Source of the DNA: JAVBOV01 sp031550205 | GTDB lineage: Bacteria; Pseudomonadota; Alphaproteobacteria; RF32; CAG-239 | NCBI GenBank assembly: GCA_031550205.1 | Contig: JAVBOV010000040.1 | Coordinates: forward strand, 1 to 62,476 | DNA: 62,476 nucleotides | Direction: 5' to 3' | Shown: in pieces, positions 1 through 9,160 of the stretch | How positions within the stretch are numbered: the first letter of the stretch is position 1 | How the letters are laid out: each line of letters begins with the position of its first letter | Translations under genes and position numbers: made by a program | Notes under the pieces: model-generated | Database searches by the model: none | Told to the model about the DNA's origin: nothing | What the model saw: only the letters and a program-made list of their open reading frames with translations

Positions 1-1
1 T

Positions 2-1966
2 TATTTCGGTGACAAAGTTAAAGGCGATTTATATGTTTATGTCGACCCAAATTCCGGAAATAAGGTATATTTCACAAGAAACGGTGATACACTCGAATCT
101 GTCGGCGGAGCTTCTAAAGGATGCGTGCCGCTGCCGTTTAAGCTGTTTGAGTCTAAATCTTGCATATTCTGCCCTCTGTTCAAGGTTCTTTTTAATGCCG
201 CGCAAGATATGTCAACCAAGGCATATGGCGTTTTGGCCGGGCAGCTGAAAAAAATTATTTTAATCGGTTTCGCACTGTTTTTGGCAATTAAAGTTCTGGG
301 GCAGGTCAGCGCTTTTGTGAAGCAGGACGCGCCAAAATTTGTTACCGAATCGCTTACTCAAGCTTTTAAAGTTTTAGTTGCATTTTTATGTTTAACATCC
401 GCATCAATTGTATATGGCTACATTATCGGGCCGGTGCTCTCGGCGGGGCTCGATTTTGGCACAAGTTTGTTGTTTGAGGCCAACCTGGCAGATAAGATGA
501 GAGAAGGCTCGCTTTGCAAAACAGACCTCAGCGGCACGCATTCAGGCGTTTTGCCGGTTTATCTGTTTGACAAGATAGATTGTTTTATTCGAAAAGTGCA
601 AGATGAACTTTCTGTTCCGCAGTCCATCGGCTCAACCTTAATGTGCGTGGCCAGAAACTCCGCCGCAACCGATAAGGTTCTGGGCGTGGTTAAGTTGTGG
701 GATTTCGGCATGATGCTGCAAGGCCTGATTATATTTGTCTTTGCATGGCTGGTGACTTTGGCCTTTGCCTTTTATTTGATTGACGCCACCGTGCGATTGG
801 GAATTTTGGGCGCGCTGATGCCGTTCTTAATTGCCTGCTGGCCGTTCAAGCCCACCGCCAATTATACCAAAAACGGCTGGACAATGTTTATGAACACCTT
901 CTTTTCATATGTTTTCATGGGTTTGGTGATTTCTGTCAACGTGCAGTTGATGGCCAACGCCTTAACCGGCGGCAATGACGCCCAAGGCGGGTGGGTAACG
1001 ATTATGGACGCCGTTAATGACGACCAAGTTGAAAAACTTAAAGATATTTTAGATATCGGGTTTGCCGGGTTCTTAATTCTTCTTGCCTGCTGTTTATTCG
1101 GCTTTAAGCTGACCGCGCAAGCCACTTCTCTGGCCTCTTCAATGGCCGGAGGCGGCGGAGATTCCAAAGCCGGTGCCGCAATCGGCGGATTGGCCGCTTC
1201 AGCCGCCAAGGGCGGCGCTCAGCAGGTTGGAAAAACCGCAAAGTGGGCTGCTCAGCCGGTACTTGACGGCGCAAAACGCGGCGGCATGAAAATTGCCGAT
1301 AAGACCGTGGGCACCATCGGCAGAGCCTTGGGGCTTTCAAGGTATAAGAAACCTGAGGCCGCAGCCGCAGCCGCGGCCGGCGGTGCAGGCAGAGGTCAGA
1401 AGCCGAAACCGAATCCGACAACCGCTCAGCAGCAACAGCAGCCGACCGGAAAGCCGACAGCTCCTGAAAATGCTTTTAGAAACAGCTTGTCTAAAGATGA
1501 ACAGCGCAGTTATGACAAAGCAGAAAACTATGTTAATCGCGGAACTAAAGACGGCTCAATGGGGCAACCTAAGAATCAGGAAGACAAAGATGCCAGAGTT
1601 AAGAGTGTATATGGTGCTGTCAAAGAAGCGGAGCGCCACGGAACAAGCAATATGACGGCCGAATATCCGGGATATTCTTTTAGCACTGACGAGGTGGGCC
1701 GCGTCGACTTTAATAAAGCCTACTCCGTTGACCATGGTAAACTGAGCGATAGCGATAAAGATATTTATAATTCTATTTCTGAAAGAAAAGCTCAAGGCGG
1801 AGCTGATGCAGGTCTGAATGTGGATGGCACTTTTGTTATGGCAAAAGCTCATGAGATGAACGGCGGAAACCCTTATGCATTTGGCAAGAAGCCAACCCCT
1901 TCTTCCGAATCGGGAAGCGGCGGCGGAGGTAGCATCGGTGATGATATCGATACACTTTATAAATAG
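2..1966 (+). CDS. virB6: VirB6/TrbL-like T4SS inner-membrane protein, copy a (5' end outside window)
   Basis: Polytopic inner-membrane protein of the VirB6/TrbL type, expected to form part of the secretion channel base. The frame is open from base 2 with no stop, so the gene starts upstream; the internal GTG at 125 is probably not the start. About five hydrophobic stretches follow (around KIILIGFALFLAIKVLG, VLVAFLCLTSASIVYGYII, GLIIFVFAWLVTLAFAFYLI and two later ones), with 'SCIFCPLF' just before the first, then a 'WPF' turn typical of these copies. The C-terminal third is hydrophilic and low-complexity (poly-Ala, poly-Gln, Gly/Ser), probably cytoplasmic. It is followed after 7 bases by three further VirB6-like genes. 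The family call rests on topology and context; VirB6 sequences are poorly conserved. Confidence 0.8.
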   Translation, partial: YFGDKVKGDLYVYVDPNSGNKVYFTRNGDTLESVGGASKGCVPLPFKLFESKSCIFCPLFKVLFNAAQDMSTKAYGVLAGQLKKIILIGFALFLAIKVLGQVSAFVKQDAPKFVTESLTQAFKVLVAFLCLTSASIVYGYIIGPVLSAGLDFGTSLLFEANLADKMREGSLCKTDLSGTHSGVLPVYLFDKIDCFIRKVQDELSVPQSIGSTLMCVARNSAATDKVLGVVKLWDFGMMLQGLIIFVFAWLVTLAFAFYLIDATVRLGILGALMPFLIACWPFKPTANYTKNGWTMFMNTFFSYVFMGLVISVNVQLMANALTGGNDAQGGWVTIMDAVNDDQVEKLKDILDIGFAGFLILLACCLFGFKLTAQATSLASSMAGGGGDSKAGAAIGGLAASAAKGGAQQVGKTAKWAAQPVLDGAKRGGMKIADKTVGTIGRALGLSRYKKPEAAAAAAAGGAGRGQKPKPNPTTAQQQQQPTGKPTAPENAFRNSLSKDEQRSYDKAENYVNRGTKDGSMGQPKNQEDKDARVKSVYGAVKEAERHGTSNMTAEYPGYSFSTDEVGRVDFNKAYSVDHGKLSDSDKDIYNSISERKAQGGADAGLNVDGTFVMAKAHEMNGGNPYAFGKKPTPSSESGSGGGGSIGDDIDTLYK

Positions 1967-1973
1967 GTAAGAG

Positions 1974-3305
1974 ATGATGAAAAACTGGGCGGACATATTT
2001 AGGGTTTTAAGATTGTTGGCAGTTCTGCTGCCGATTATCTTGGTTTTGCCCGCCTGTTCCGGCGAAGAAGGCTCAAGCGCAACTTCCGATTATTCCGCCG
2101 TTGATAAAACAGCCAATCCTGAAGCGCTCAGCGAGCAGCAAAGAGAATGCTGGCAGTCGGAAATTATCGGCGCTTTTTATGACACCATGAGCAAAACCAC
2201 CATGGATATGTATAGCCAGATTACCTTCGGCGCGCTGCCGTTTATGATGGTGGCCTTTGCCCTGTGGTTTGCACACCGCCTGCTTTTGCACGTCAGCTCA
2301 GTGGTGGAAGAAAACCCCAACGAGGTTTGGAACGAGGTGTTTAGAAAAATGTTTATCTGCTTTGCGTGCGGATATCTGGCTTCTTCCATTGCCTCAATTA
2401 TCTGGTTTTTAAATGTTTTGGTCTTTCCCATATACAGCGCGTTTCTGGAGTTCGGCTCAGAGATTTTAAACAATGCCTCTTTGGCCTCAAGCAAGCATCA
2501 GGGCGATGTTAAGATTTTCGGCGAGACCCTGTTTACAACCAATTCCATTATCTGCAAATTTTCCGGGCAGCCGGAAGTGACCATTTCAAACGGGTTTCCG
2601 CAAGGGCCAAAAGACATGATGGAGTGCATGATCTGCGCGGTTAACGAACGTTTGAACCTGGGCTTCAAGCTCTCTTATACGGTGATGCAGGCGCCGGGGT
2701 TCATGGCAACCCTGCTAGGCATATTCATTTTATTATGCTTCACCTTTGTTAAGCTCGGCTTTGTGTTTTATTTGGTGGATACAATCTTTAAATTTACGGT
2801 AATGGCAATTTTATTGCCGCTGTTGATTATGGCCGCCGCCTTCAAAAACACCAGAGGATGGCTGAAAACCGGAATCCTTTCAATCTTAAACTCGGCCGCG
2901 TTTATGATGTTTATTTCAATTGTAATGGCAATGACCCTGATGGCAATTGAGCAGGTGATTGCCAATAATCCGGCCATTTTTGCCGGCGACGACCCGCAGA
3001 CCTTCAAAGAGCTTTCAATTCCGTTCTTATGCCTGATGATGATTGCCTTCCTCTTGATTTCAGCCATGGGCGTGGCGCAAAAGGTGACCTCGAGCCTGGT
3101 CGGCGGCGGAACTTCAGCAGAGTTTAACAAAAAGGTTACAATGGTGGCAAGCATGATTGCCAACACCGTGGGAAGCTGGCTGACATTCGGAACTTCAACC
3201 GCCGTCAGAAAAGCCGTGGATATGGGCAAGGCTGCGGCCGGCGGCGGAAAAAACATTGCGCAAAAAGCTTACAACAAAGTTAAGAGGAAGAAAGATGGCA
3301 AATAA
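1974..3305 (+). CDS. virB6: VirB6/TrbL-like protein, copy b, with lipoprotein-type signal
   Basis: Second VirB6-like polytopic protein, 443 residues. The N-terminus MMKNWADIFRVLRLLAVLL runs into a lipobox 'VLPAC', so the mature protein may be lipidated at Cys28 or so, unusual for VirB6. Hydrophobic segments include FGALPFMMVAFALWFAHRLLL, ICFACGYLASSIASIIWFLNV, MATLLGIFILLCFTFVKLGF, a pair around KFTVMAILLPLLIMAAAF and FLCLMMIAFLLISAMGVAQ, followed by a short Gly/Lys-rich tail. The pattern of a helix pair, a 'LP...A.F' turn and a final helix before a Gly-rich tail matches the neighbours. The start is ATG 1974 (a second ATG follows at 1977). It overlaps the next gene by 11 bases, indicating one operon. 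The lipidation is inferred. Confidence 0.8.
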   Translation: MMKNWADIFRVLRLLAVLLPIILVLPACSGEEGSSATSDYSAVDKTANPEALSEQQRECWQSEIIGAFYDTMSKTTMDMYSQITFGALPFMMVAFALWFAHRLLLHVSSVVEENPNEVWNEVFRKMFICFACGYLASSIASIIWFLNVLVFPIYSAFLEFGSEILNNASLASSKHQGDVKIFGETLFTTNSIICKFSGQPEVTISNGFPQGPKDMMECMICAVNERLNLGFKLSYTVMQAPGFMATLLGIFILLCFTFVKLGFVFYLVDTIFKFTVMAILLPLLIMAAAFKNTRGWLKTGILSILNSAAFMMFISIVMAMTLMAIEQVIANNPAIFAGDDPQTFKELSIPFLCLMMIAFLLISAMGVAQKVTSSLVGGGTSAEFNKKVTMVASMIANTVGSWLTFGTSTAVRKAVDMGKAAAGGGKNIAQKAYNKVKRKKDGK

Positions 3306-5130
3306 AGCTAAAACATTGATGGCAAAGGGTTTGGTGAAAAACATGTTTTTCATTATGCTTTTGGCATTTTGTTTTGCCCTTAATGTCGGCGCGCAGGAAC
3401 TGCCAAAAGATGATATTAATGCAAAGGCTTATAAGACTTTTACATATAACAGCAAGCAATCTAAAGAATATAATGAAGATGCGCAAAGGCAGGTTGAGGC
3501 TTATAATGCATATATTAAGACTCTCTCCGAGGCCGGGATAAAAAAGGGAACCGGAGAATTTCCATCGCTGGTTAATTCTGATTCCGCCAAAGCCAAAAGA
3601 GCCAAAAAACAAATTTTGGATACAGCCGGAGAAGAGAATTATAAAAAGGTTGAAGCCGCGGCCAAGGAGCTTAATAAAGCAGACAAGGCAATGGATGCGC
3701 ATAAGCTGACCGTGGACCAGGCTATTGAAGTGACTAAAGCCTCTCTCGGAAGCCAGCCGATGACAAACCTTTTGTTTGACACGATGGGTCGAGGAATGGC
3801 TAATCTGCACTCGAAACAGCTGGGACTGGCAGACCCGTTTTCAAATGCAAGGTGCAGAATTGACCAGATGAAGATTAAATATCAGTCGTCGTGTTATTCA
3901 TGCATTATTGTTAAAACTCTGATTGAGACATTTATGAGCGCCTGTTCAAAGGTTTATGGCGTGGCGACCAAGGCCGGCGGCATTATTCTTTTGCTGGGAA
4001 CGGTCTTGTGGCTGGCGGTGTTTGCCCTGCACAATGTTTCTTCTTTTGCAAATGTGGAGCCGGCGTCGGAGATTAACGAGCTGTTGGTGTTTTTGTTCAA
4101 AGTGGTCTTTGTTTGGGCAGTTTTGGGAGCCGGGCTGGACTTTATTATTCAATATATGATTAACCCCATTTTGGCGACCGGCGCCGATTATGGAATCGGC
4201 ATAATTCAATCTGCCGGGGTTGTGAAATTTAACCCGGAAACCGCCGGAGAAATTTATGGAGAAAAAGTGCAATATGCCTACGAGGGCGTCAGAGTCATTG
4301 AGCCGGCGGTAATTAATAAGCTGCTTAATCTTAACCGCGCAATCGATGCCACGGTTTCAACCAATCTGGTGGTGGGACACGCCCTTACCTGCCATTCTCT
4401 GCACGCCGGAATGATCAGGCTTTCAGCGGTTAATATTCCCGATATCTGGATTTGGCTGTGCGGCGCAATTATCTGGTTTTTCGGGTTTATGATGACTTTG
4501 GCAGTTTCATATTATCTGCTGGATGTCTGCTTTAAGATGGGCTTTATGGTTATGGTGCTGCCGGTGGTGATTGCCCTGTGGCCGTTTAATTATACCAAAG
4601 ACAAACTTAAGGTTTGCTTCTCCATTCTCTTAAAATCGGCCGCCGTGTTCGCCTTTTTGGCAATTACCACGTCATATGCCTTGACCATTATTCAGGCCTC
4701 AATCGGCGGAATTGACGAGCTTTTGAAAAGAATTGTGGATGGCGACGCCGAATATGTGGCAGATAAATTTGCGCCGAACGGCTCACAGTTCCTTATTCTG
4801 GTGTTTGCTTATTTATATGCCATGAAGCTGATTATGGGCACAATCAACGACTTTTCGGAGCAGTTCTTTCCGGATAAGGCTATCGGCAATGTGTCGCCGA
4901 TTCATAAGATGACCACACAGATGACCGACGGCGTTAAGAAAAAAGGCATGGAAGGCGCCGATGCCGCCACATCGGGGCTGAGAAGTTATGCCGGAGACAA
5001 GATGAACCAAGCCAGAGGCTCAGCTTACGGAGCAATTGCCAAAGGCGCCAAAGCTACCGGAGGAGCAATCGGCAATGCGGCGGCCGGAGCGGTTAAATTT
5101 GCGGCTAATAAGTTTAAGAAAAAAGGCTAG
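3295..5130 (+). CDS. virB6: VirB6/TrbL-like protein, copy c, with secreted N-terminal domain
   Basis: Third VirB6-like protein, about 611 residues. The start is ATG 3295, with AGAGGAAG just upstream, rather than the earlier in-frame TTG at 3256; this gives a good signal peptide (MFFIMLLAFCFALNVGAQ) and an 11-base overlap with the preceding gene. Roughly 170 hydrophilic, helical residues, presumably periplasmic, come before 'SSCYSCII', which resembles the CxxC before the membrane core in copies a and d. About six hydrophobic segments follow, including IILLLGTVLWLAVFAL and FKMGFMVMVLPVVIALWPF. A Gly/Ala/Lys-rich tail of about 70 residues ends the protein. Six bases separate it from the next gene. 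Confidence 0.8.
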   Translation: MANKAKTLMAKGLVKNMFFIMLLAFCFALNVGAQELPKDDINAKAYKTFTYNSKQSKEYNEDAQRQVEAYNAYIKTLSEAGIKKGTGEFPSLVNSDSAKAKRAKKQILDTAGEENYKKVEAAAKELNKADKAMDAHKLTVDQAIEVTKASLGSQPMTNLLFDTMGRGMANLHSKQLGLADPFSNARCRIDQMKIKYQSSCYSCIIVKTLIETFMSACSKVYGVATKAGGIILLLGTVLWLAVFALHNVSSFANVEPASEINELLVFLFKVVFVWAVLGAGLDFIIQYMINPILATGADYGIGIIQSAGVVKFNPETAGEIYGEKVQYAYEGVRVIEPAVINKLLNLNRAIDATVSTNLVVGHALTCHSLHAGMIRLSAVNIPDIWIWLCGAIIWFFGFMMTLAVSYYLLDVCFKMGFMVMVLPVVIALWPFNYTKDKLKVCFSILLKSAAVFAFLAITTSYALTIIQASIGGIDELLKRIVDGDAEYVADKFAPNGSQFLILVFAYLYAMKLIMGTINDFSEQFFPDKAIGNVSPIHKMTTQMTDGVKKKGMEGADAATSGLRSYAGDKMNQARGSAYGAIAKGAKATGGAIGNAAAGAVKFAANKFKKKG

Positions 5131-5136
5131 AGCAAA

Positions 5137-8001
5137 ATGAAAACGGGAAATATGACATATTTCAAAAATTTTAGGTTTAGGGCTTTGGGTTTGGCTTTGT
5201 TTGCCGCTTTGGCCTTGGTTAATTTTGCTTTTGCCGACGTTGCCGAAGAATGCGGCTCTTATGACCCGAAAAACCACAAACTTAACAACGAATGCCCGAC
5301 CGGAACCAGAAACGATATTTCAGCCAAGTGTTTAATGGATTTGAACAAAGACAATAAGACCTGTCTTAACACCATGCCGACAGATAATGTGGTGCGCGTG
5401 CCGGAAGACGTTTGCTTCAGAGGCGAAGGATGGAACAGAAAAAGAAACCACAATGCCATGGACTATGCAGCCGTGGCAGGAACGCCGATATATGCCGCCG
5501 CTGACGGAATTATTGACCATAAAGCTGACACAAATTCATGTACCAGCGGAGGCGGAAGAGGCGTATGGATGCTGCATGCCAAAGGCGGAAAAACCACAAA
5601 TATTAGAAATTTGCCAAAAAGCGAGCAGTATCAGACCATTTATCTGCACTTGTCGGAAGTTACTGTTGTCGTGGACTCTTTTGTTAAGAAAGGCACGCTT
5701 ATCGGCAAAATGGGCGGCTCCGACTGCAAGGACGGAAAGATTATTGAAAACGCCTACGGTTCCCACCTGCATTTTGAGATTAGAGACGGCAACGGACAGG
5801 TAATTAACCCAATGTGCGAAGGCGTACAGGAATTGTGCGGAAGCTCGGAGAAAATGGATACCAAAACCTGCCGCACAAATTGTAAGGAAAACCCCACCGC
5901 CTGCCAGGCAATCAGTTATGTGAACAAACCAACCGGAGCAGCAGCCGTAAGTTCTTCTTCGGCAAGCGCAGTGGAACAGTCAAAACGCTGCGATTATAAC
6001 AAATATTTATCAAGCTTTAAAAGCTGCATTTTCTGCGACGTTTTCACAATATTATTCAACACCGCCAGTTCCATCGCCGTTAAGGCTTATAATGTTTTTG
6101 CATATGCAATTCAGGGCGTGGTGATTGTGGGAATGGCCGTGTGGCTGGCTCTGCTGATTTTGAAATATATATCGGCCATGGAAGTTAAAGACCCGCGCAA
6201 GATGACCAAAGAGATATTAAACCAGGCCTTTGTGGTTTTGATGGTGATTATCTTTTTGCGCATGGATTCCGCAAGCTTTCTGGCAATTTTTATGGAGCCG
6301 ATATTTAATACCGGGTTTAAGCTGGCCAGAATTGCCTCTCACGGCGGAGCCTGCAATTATGCCGACTTTTCCATTTTAACCACCGGCGGCATTCCGGCAT
6401 CAATGGGCTTTGACATTGTCTGCACGGTCAGTGCCATTCAAGACAGAATCATCGGCGCAATGTCTATCGGTTCAACGCTGATGTGTATGGGCTTGTTTGA
6501 AAGATCGTGGCACTTTATTCCTATTTTTCCGCATCTGGGATTTTTGTTCAGCGGCATTTTGATTTGGATTTCAGCCTTTTTGCTTTTGGTGATATATCCG
6601 TGGCTGCTGATTAACTCGGTGCTGCAGCTCAGCGTGGCCGCCGCCCTGCTGCCAGCCGCCATCGGGTGTTATGCCTTCAAAATTACCAGAAAGCATGTAA
6701 CCAAAATTTTTGACACTTTTATGAATGCAATCTTCACTTTTGTGTTCTTATCAATCATCATCTATATCATTACAGCTCAGATAGAAGTGATTTTGGGCGA
6801 TGAGATGATTAAGTCTTTGAAAGATTCAAGCGTTAATAATGACGATCTGCTGCAAAACTTCAGCTGGACCGGAATGAAATTATTACATCTGGTATTTGTG
6901 CTGCTTTTGGGCTGGGCGGTTTTGGGTAAGACCAAAGAGTTTGCCGACGAGTTTGGCGGCGGACTGAAGATTACGGGAATTGGCGAAAGCGTCGGCGGAT
7001 TGGGCGCCAGCGCGGCGCACGGCGTGACTAAGCTCGGCATGAAAGCCGGCGGCGGAGCACTGAAATGGGGCGGAAGAAAAACCGGAAACGCCATTATCGG
7101 CGCAGTGGCTTCGGCAAGAGTTAAGCATATGTCAAACAAGATTAAGAACAACCAAAATGCCGTGACTAATGCCGACGGGTCGGTTACAGTTACTTCCAAA
7201 AACTGGAAGGGGCAGCAGGTTACCAGAACCCTTTCTCAGGGAGCTTCAGGCCAGAATCAAATTTTGAAGACCAGGGAAAAGAGAAACGGAAAAACCGTGC
7301 AGACCGCAACCGATAAATTTGCACGCATCAAAACCGTGCAAGATAAAAACGGCAACGAAATTCGCTCCAATGTGGTGATGACCTCAGCCATGGGCAAAAA
7401 CCTTTTGAACAAAGACGGCTCAATCAACACATTTGCAATGAACTATTTGCGCAAAAATTCCGGACATGATGCCGACACCATGAACCGCGTTATTTTGGAA
7501 AGGCTGATGAAAGAAAGGCTGCCGAATCTGAAGGGCGCTTCAATGAACAAGTCTTATAAGAGCATTAAGATTGAGACCAAGGAAGATGACCAGGGAAGAG
7601 AGACTTTCTCGGTGCGCATGGTTAATAAAAACGGAACAGAATCGGTGTTTAAGATGACGACCAATGAGGGCGGCGATAGAATAATGACCGAGTTTAGCCA
7701 GATTGATGCGGCCGGAAGATATGGTCTGACTCATTCCACAGACGGTATTATTAACAAACGTTCCGCATATGAGATGGACAAGGACGGAAAGATTATTGAG
7801 GGAAGCGAAGAAAATGAGTATTCCTTCACCGACTATTATTTGAGCCTGGGCGAAGGCAGACCGATTGACAGCTACGGCACAGTTGCCGATTATATTCCGG
7901 CGGGCAGCTCCATGTATGGCATTGATGACCGCGAGGAAATGAGCGAGCAGCACATTAAAAACCTTGGCCGCGGCGTTGATATGGACGAGTTTAGAAAATA
8001 A
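5137..8001 (+). CDS. M23 peptidase-VirB6 fusion protein (VirB6-like copy d)
   Basis: A 954-residue protein joining a secreted M23 (LytM-type) zinc endopeptidase to a VirB6-like membrane core. Domains in order: signal peptide to about residue 34; M23 domain about 85-230 with the metal-binding pattern intact (H105xxxD109 in 'HNAMD', and H210-L-H212 in 'YGSHLHFE'); a linker; 'SCIFCDVF' followed by about six hydrophobic segments (for example VVIVGMAVWLALLILKYI and FLLLVIYPWLLINSVLQLS); then about 330 hydrophilic residues, probably cytoplasmic. M23 enzymes cut peptidoglycan cross-bridges, so it could open the wall for the secretion channel, a job done in other systems by the VirB1 transglycosylase. 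It is last in the four-gene run and is followed by a terminator. Confidence 0.88.
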   Translation: MKTGNMTYFKNFRFRALGLALFAALALVNFAFADVAEECGSYDPKNHKLNNECPTGTRNDISAKCLMDLNKDNKTCLNTMPTDNVVRVPEDVCFRGEGWNRKRNHNAMDYAAVAGTPIYAAADGIIDHKADTNSCTSGGGRGVWMLHAKGGKTTNIRNLPKSEQYQTIYLHLSEVTVVVDSFVKKGTLIGKMGGSDCKDGKIIENAYGSHLHFEIRDGNGQVINPMCEGVQELCGSSEKMDTKTCRTNCKENPTACQAISYVNKPTGAAAVSSSSASAVEQSKRCDYNKYLSSFKSCIFCDVFTILFNTASSIAVKAYNVFAYAIQGVVIVGMAVWLALLILKYISAMEVKDPRKMTKEILNQAFVVLMVIIFLRMDSASFLAIFMEPIFNTGFKLARIASHGGACNYADFSILTTGGIPASMGFDIVCTVSAIQDRIIGAMSIGSTLMCMGLFERSWHFIPIFPHLGFLFSGILIWISAFLLLVIYPWLLINSVLQLSVAAALLPAAIGCYAFKITRKHVTKIFDTFMNAIFTFVFLSIIIYIITAQIEVILGDEMIKSLKDSSVNNDDLLQNFSWTGMKLLHLVFVLLLGWAVLGKTKEFADEFGGGLKITGIGESVGGLGASAAHGVTKLGMKAGGGALKWGGRKTGNAIIGAVASARVKHMSNKIKNNQNAVTNADGSVTVTSKNWKGQQVTRTLSQGASGQNQILKTREKRNGKTVQTATDKFARIKTVQDKNGNEIRSNVVMTSAMGKNLLNKDGSINTFAMNYLRKNSGHDADTMNRVILERLMKERLPNLKGASMNKSYKSIKIETKEDDQGRETFSVRMVNKNGTESVFKMTTNEGGDRIMTEFSQIDAAGRYGLTHSTDGIINKRSAYEMDKDGKIIEGSEENEYSFTDYYLSLGEGRPIDSYGTVADYIPAGSSMYGIDDREEMSEQHIKNLGRGVDMDEFRK

Positions 8002-8023
8002 AGTTTAACAACTTTAAATATAC

Positions 8024-8057
8024 AAAAAAGACAATTTTGCACAAATTGTCTTTTTTT
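8024..8057 (+). terminator. Intrinsic terminator after the VirB6 operon
   Basis: GACAATTT (8030-8037) pairs perfectly with AAATTGTC (8043-8050) around a 5-base loop. Six A upstream and seven T downstream extend the stem and supply the U-tract. It lies 23 bases after the VirB6d stop. Confidence 0.9.
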
Positions 8058-8074
8058 GTACTATTTTCTTGATT

Positions 8075-8119
8075 AATCATTTTGAATCATAGTATGATTG
8101 CCACAATACATGGAATCAT
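8075..8119. promoter_or_regulatory. AATCAT repeat cluster, probable operator of the XRE regulator
   Basis: AATCAT occurs at 8075-8080, 8085-8090 and 8114-8119, and its inverse ATGATT at 8094-8099. The middle pair makes the perfect inverted repeat AATCAT-AGT-ATGATT (8085-8099). The cluster lies directly upstream of the regulator's ribosome site (AGGGG at 8124-8128) and after the preceding terminator, so autoregulation is the simplest reading. No clean -35/-10 pair could be fixed. Confidence 0.55.
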
Positions 8120-8137
8120 TATTAGGGGTATTCAGTC

Positions 8138-9112
8138 ATGGAAGAAATTATTTTCCCGAATCAAATCAGAATGTTCCGCCGTTTGCGCGGAAAGTCTATG
8201 CAGGAACTGGCCGACCATTTGGGCGTGAGCTTGTCTGCAATTTCTAAGATTGAAAAAGGTTACAGAAGAGTTGACCAAGAGCAGTTGGTTAGAGTGGCAG
8301 AATTTTTGGACTGCCCTTTGCAGGAGCTTTTTGTTAACGAGCAAAATTCTCAGACTGAAGTTGTGCAATCTTGGCGCAGAGAACAAGAACGCCGCAACAA
8401 GATTAATGAAAAAAGCGGTTTGAAAACCCTGGGTGCCGGCTTGCGCCAGATTAGAAACGAGAGAAACCTGACTTTGATTGAAGTGGCTGAAAGCGCCGAC
8501 ATGACCTTGTCGGTTTATCACCGCATTGAGATGGGGCAGAGAGAAGTTTCAGATAAGGAGATGAAAAACATTTCCAAAGCAATCGGCATGCCCACAGAAG
8601 AGCTTAAGGAAGCCATTAAAAAGCTTGATGACAAGGGAATGCTTGAAGAGATTATTCAGAGAAATGATGCCAAATATAAGCTTTTATCCACTCCGCGCGG
8701 CGCAATTTCCGTGTTTGGAACATCGCAGGGTATGGACACTTTGAAAATTTCCGTGTTCGGCGTGGCCGGCAAAGTCGGAGATATTTTGGTTGATTTGGAG
8801 CAGGAAACCAAAAAGGTTCAACGTCCGCCGCAATTAAACGCCAAGAAAGACATTTACGGCGTGAATCTTTGCACCCGCCGCCTTGGCAGTTTGCTGCCGA
8901 ATCGCTCGGTTTTGATTGTTGACCCGAATGATATGGTCAGCGTCGGCGACATTGCTTTGTATTATACCGATGAAGAAACGGCAAAGCTGGTCAGCGTTCG
9001 TGAAGATGATGAAGGAAAGCTTTACGGAATGCGCTGGAATCCGGATGAGAAGATTAACTTCACCAACAACGATTTGAAAAAAATTCATAAAGTTGTGGCG
9101 GTTTATTTGTAA
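8138..9112 (+). CDS. Tandem-HTH XRE-family regulator with degenerate S24-like C-domain
   Basis: A 324-residue DNA-binding protein. Two XRE/Cro-C1 helix-turn-helix domains are visible, about residues 8-62 (with 'MQELADHLGVSLSAISKIE') and 100-155 (with 'LIEVAESADMTLSVYHRIE'). The C-terminal part (about 245-324) has the outline of an S24/LexA peptidase fold ('LLPNRSVLIVDP...VGDIALYY...AKLVSV'), but where the catalytic Ser of 'GDSMxP' would be, the sequence reads 'CTRRLGSLLP', so self-cleavage looks lost; it may act as a sensing or dimerisation domain. It is monocistronic, with an AATCAT operator cluster upstream and its own terminator. Its position between T4SS operons suggests it could control secretion genes (inference). 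Confidence 0.85.
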   Translation: MEEIIFPNQIRMFRRLRGKSMQELADHLGVSLSAISKIEKGYRRVDQEQLVRVAEFLDCPLQELFVNEQNSQTEVVQSWRREQERRNKINEKSGLKTLGAGLRQIRNERNLTLIEVAESADMTLSVYHRIEMGQREVSDKEMKNISKAIGMPTEELKEAIKKLDDKGMLEEIIQRNDAKYKLLSTPRGAISVFGTSQGMDTLKISVFGVAGKVGDILVDLEQETKKVQRPPQLNAKKDIYGVNLCTRRLGSLLPNRSVLIVDPNDMVSVGDIALYYTDEETAKLVSVREDDEGKLYGMRWNPDEKINFTNNDLKKIHKVVAVYL

Positions 9113-9113
9113 G

Positions 9114-9144
9114 AAAAAAAGCTCTCGGGAACGAGAGCTTTTTT
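9114..9144 (+). terminator. Intrinsic terminator of the XRE regulator gene
   Basis: GCTCTCG (9121-9127) and CGAGAGC (9132-9138) form a perfect stem around GGAA, with seven A before and six T after. It begins 2 bases after the stop codon. Confidence 0.93.
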
Positions 9145-9160
9145 AGTGGTGTGAGCTAAC

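Noticed and set aside
2768..3256. 162-codon open frame on the minus strand
   Set aside because: Opposite the membrane core of VirB6b; hydrophobicity is a mirror of that gene.
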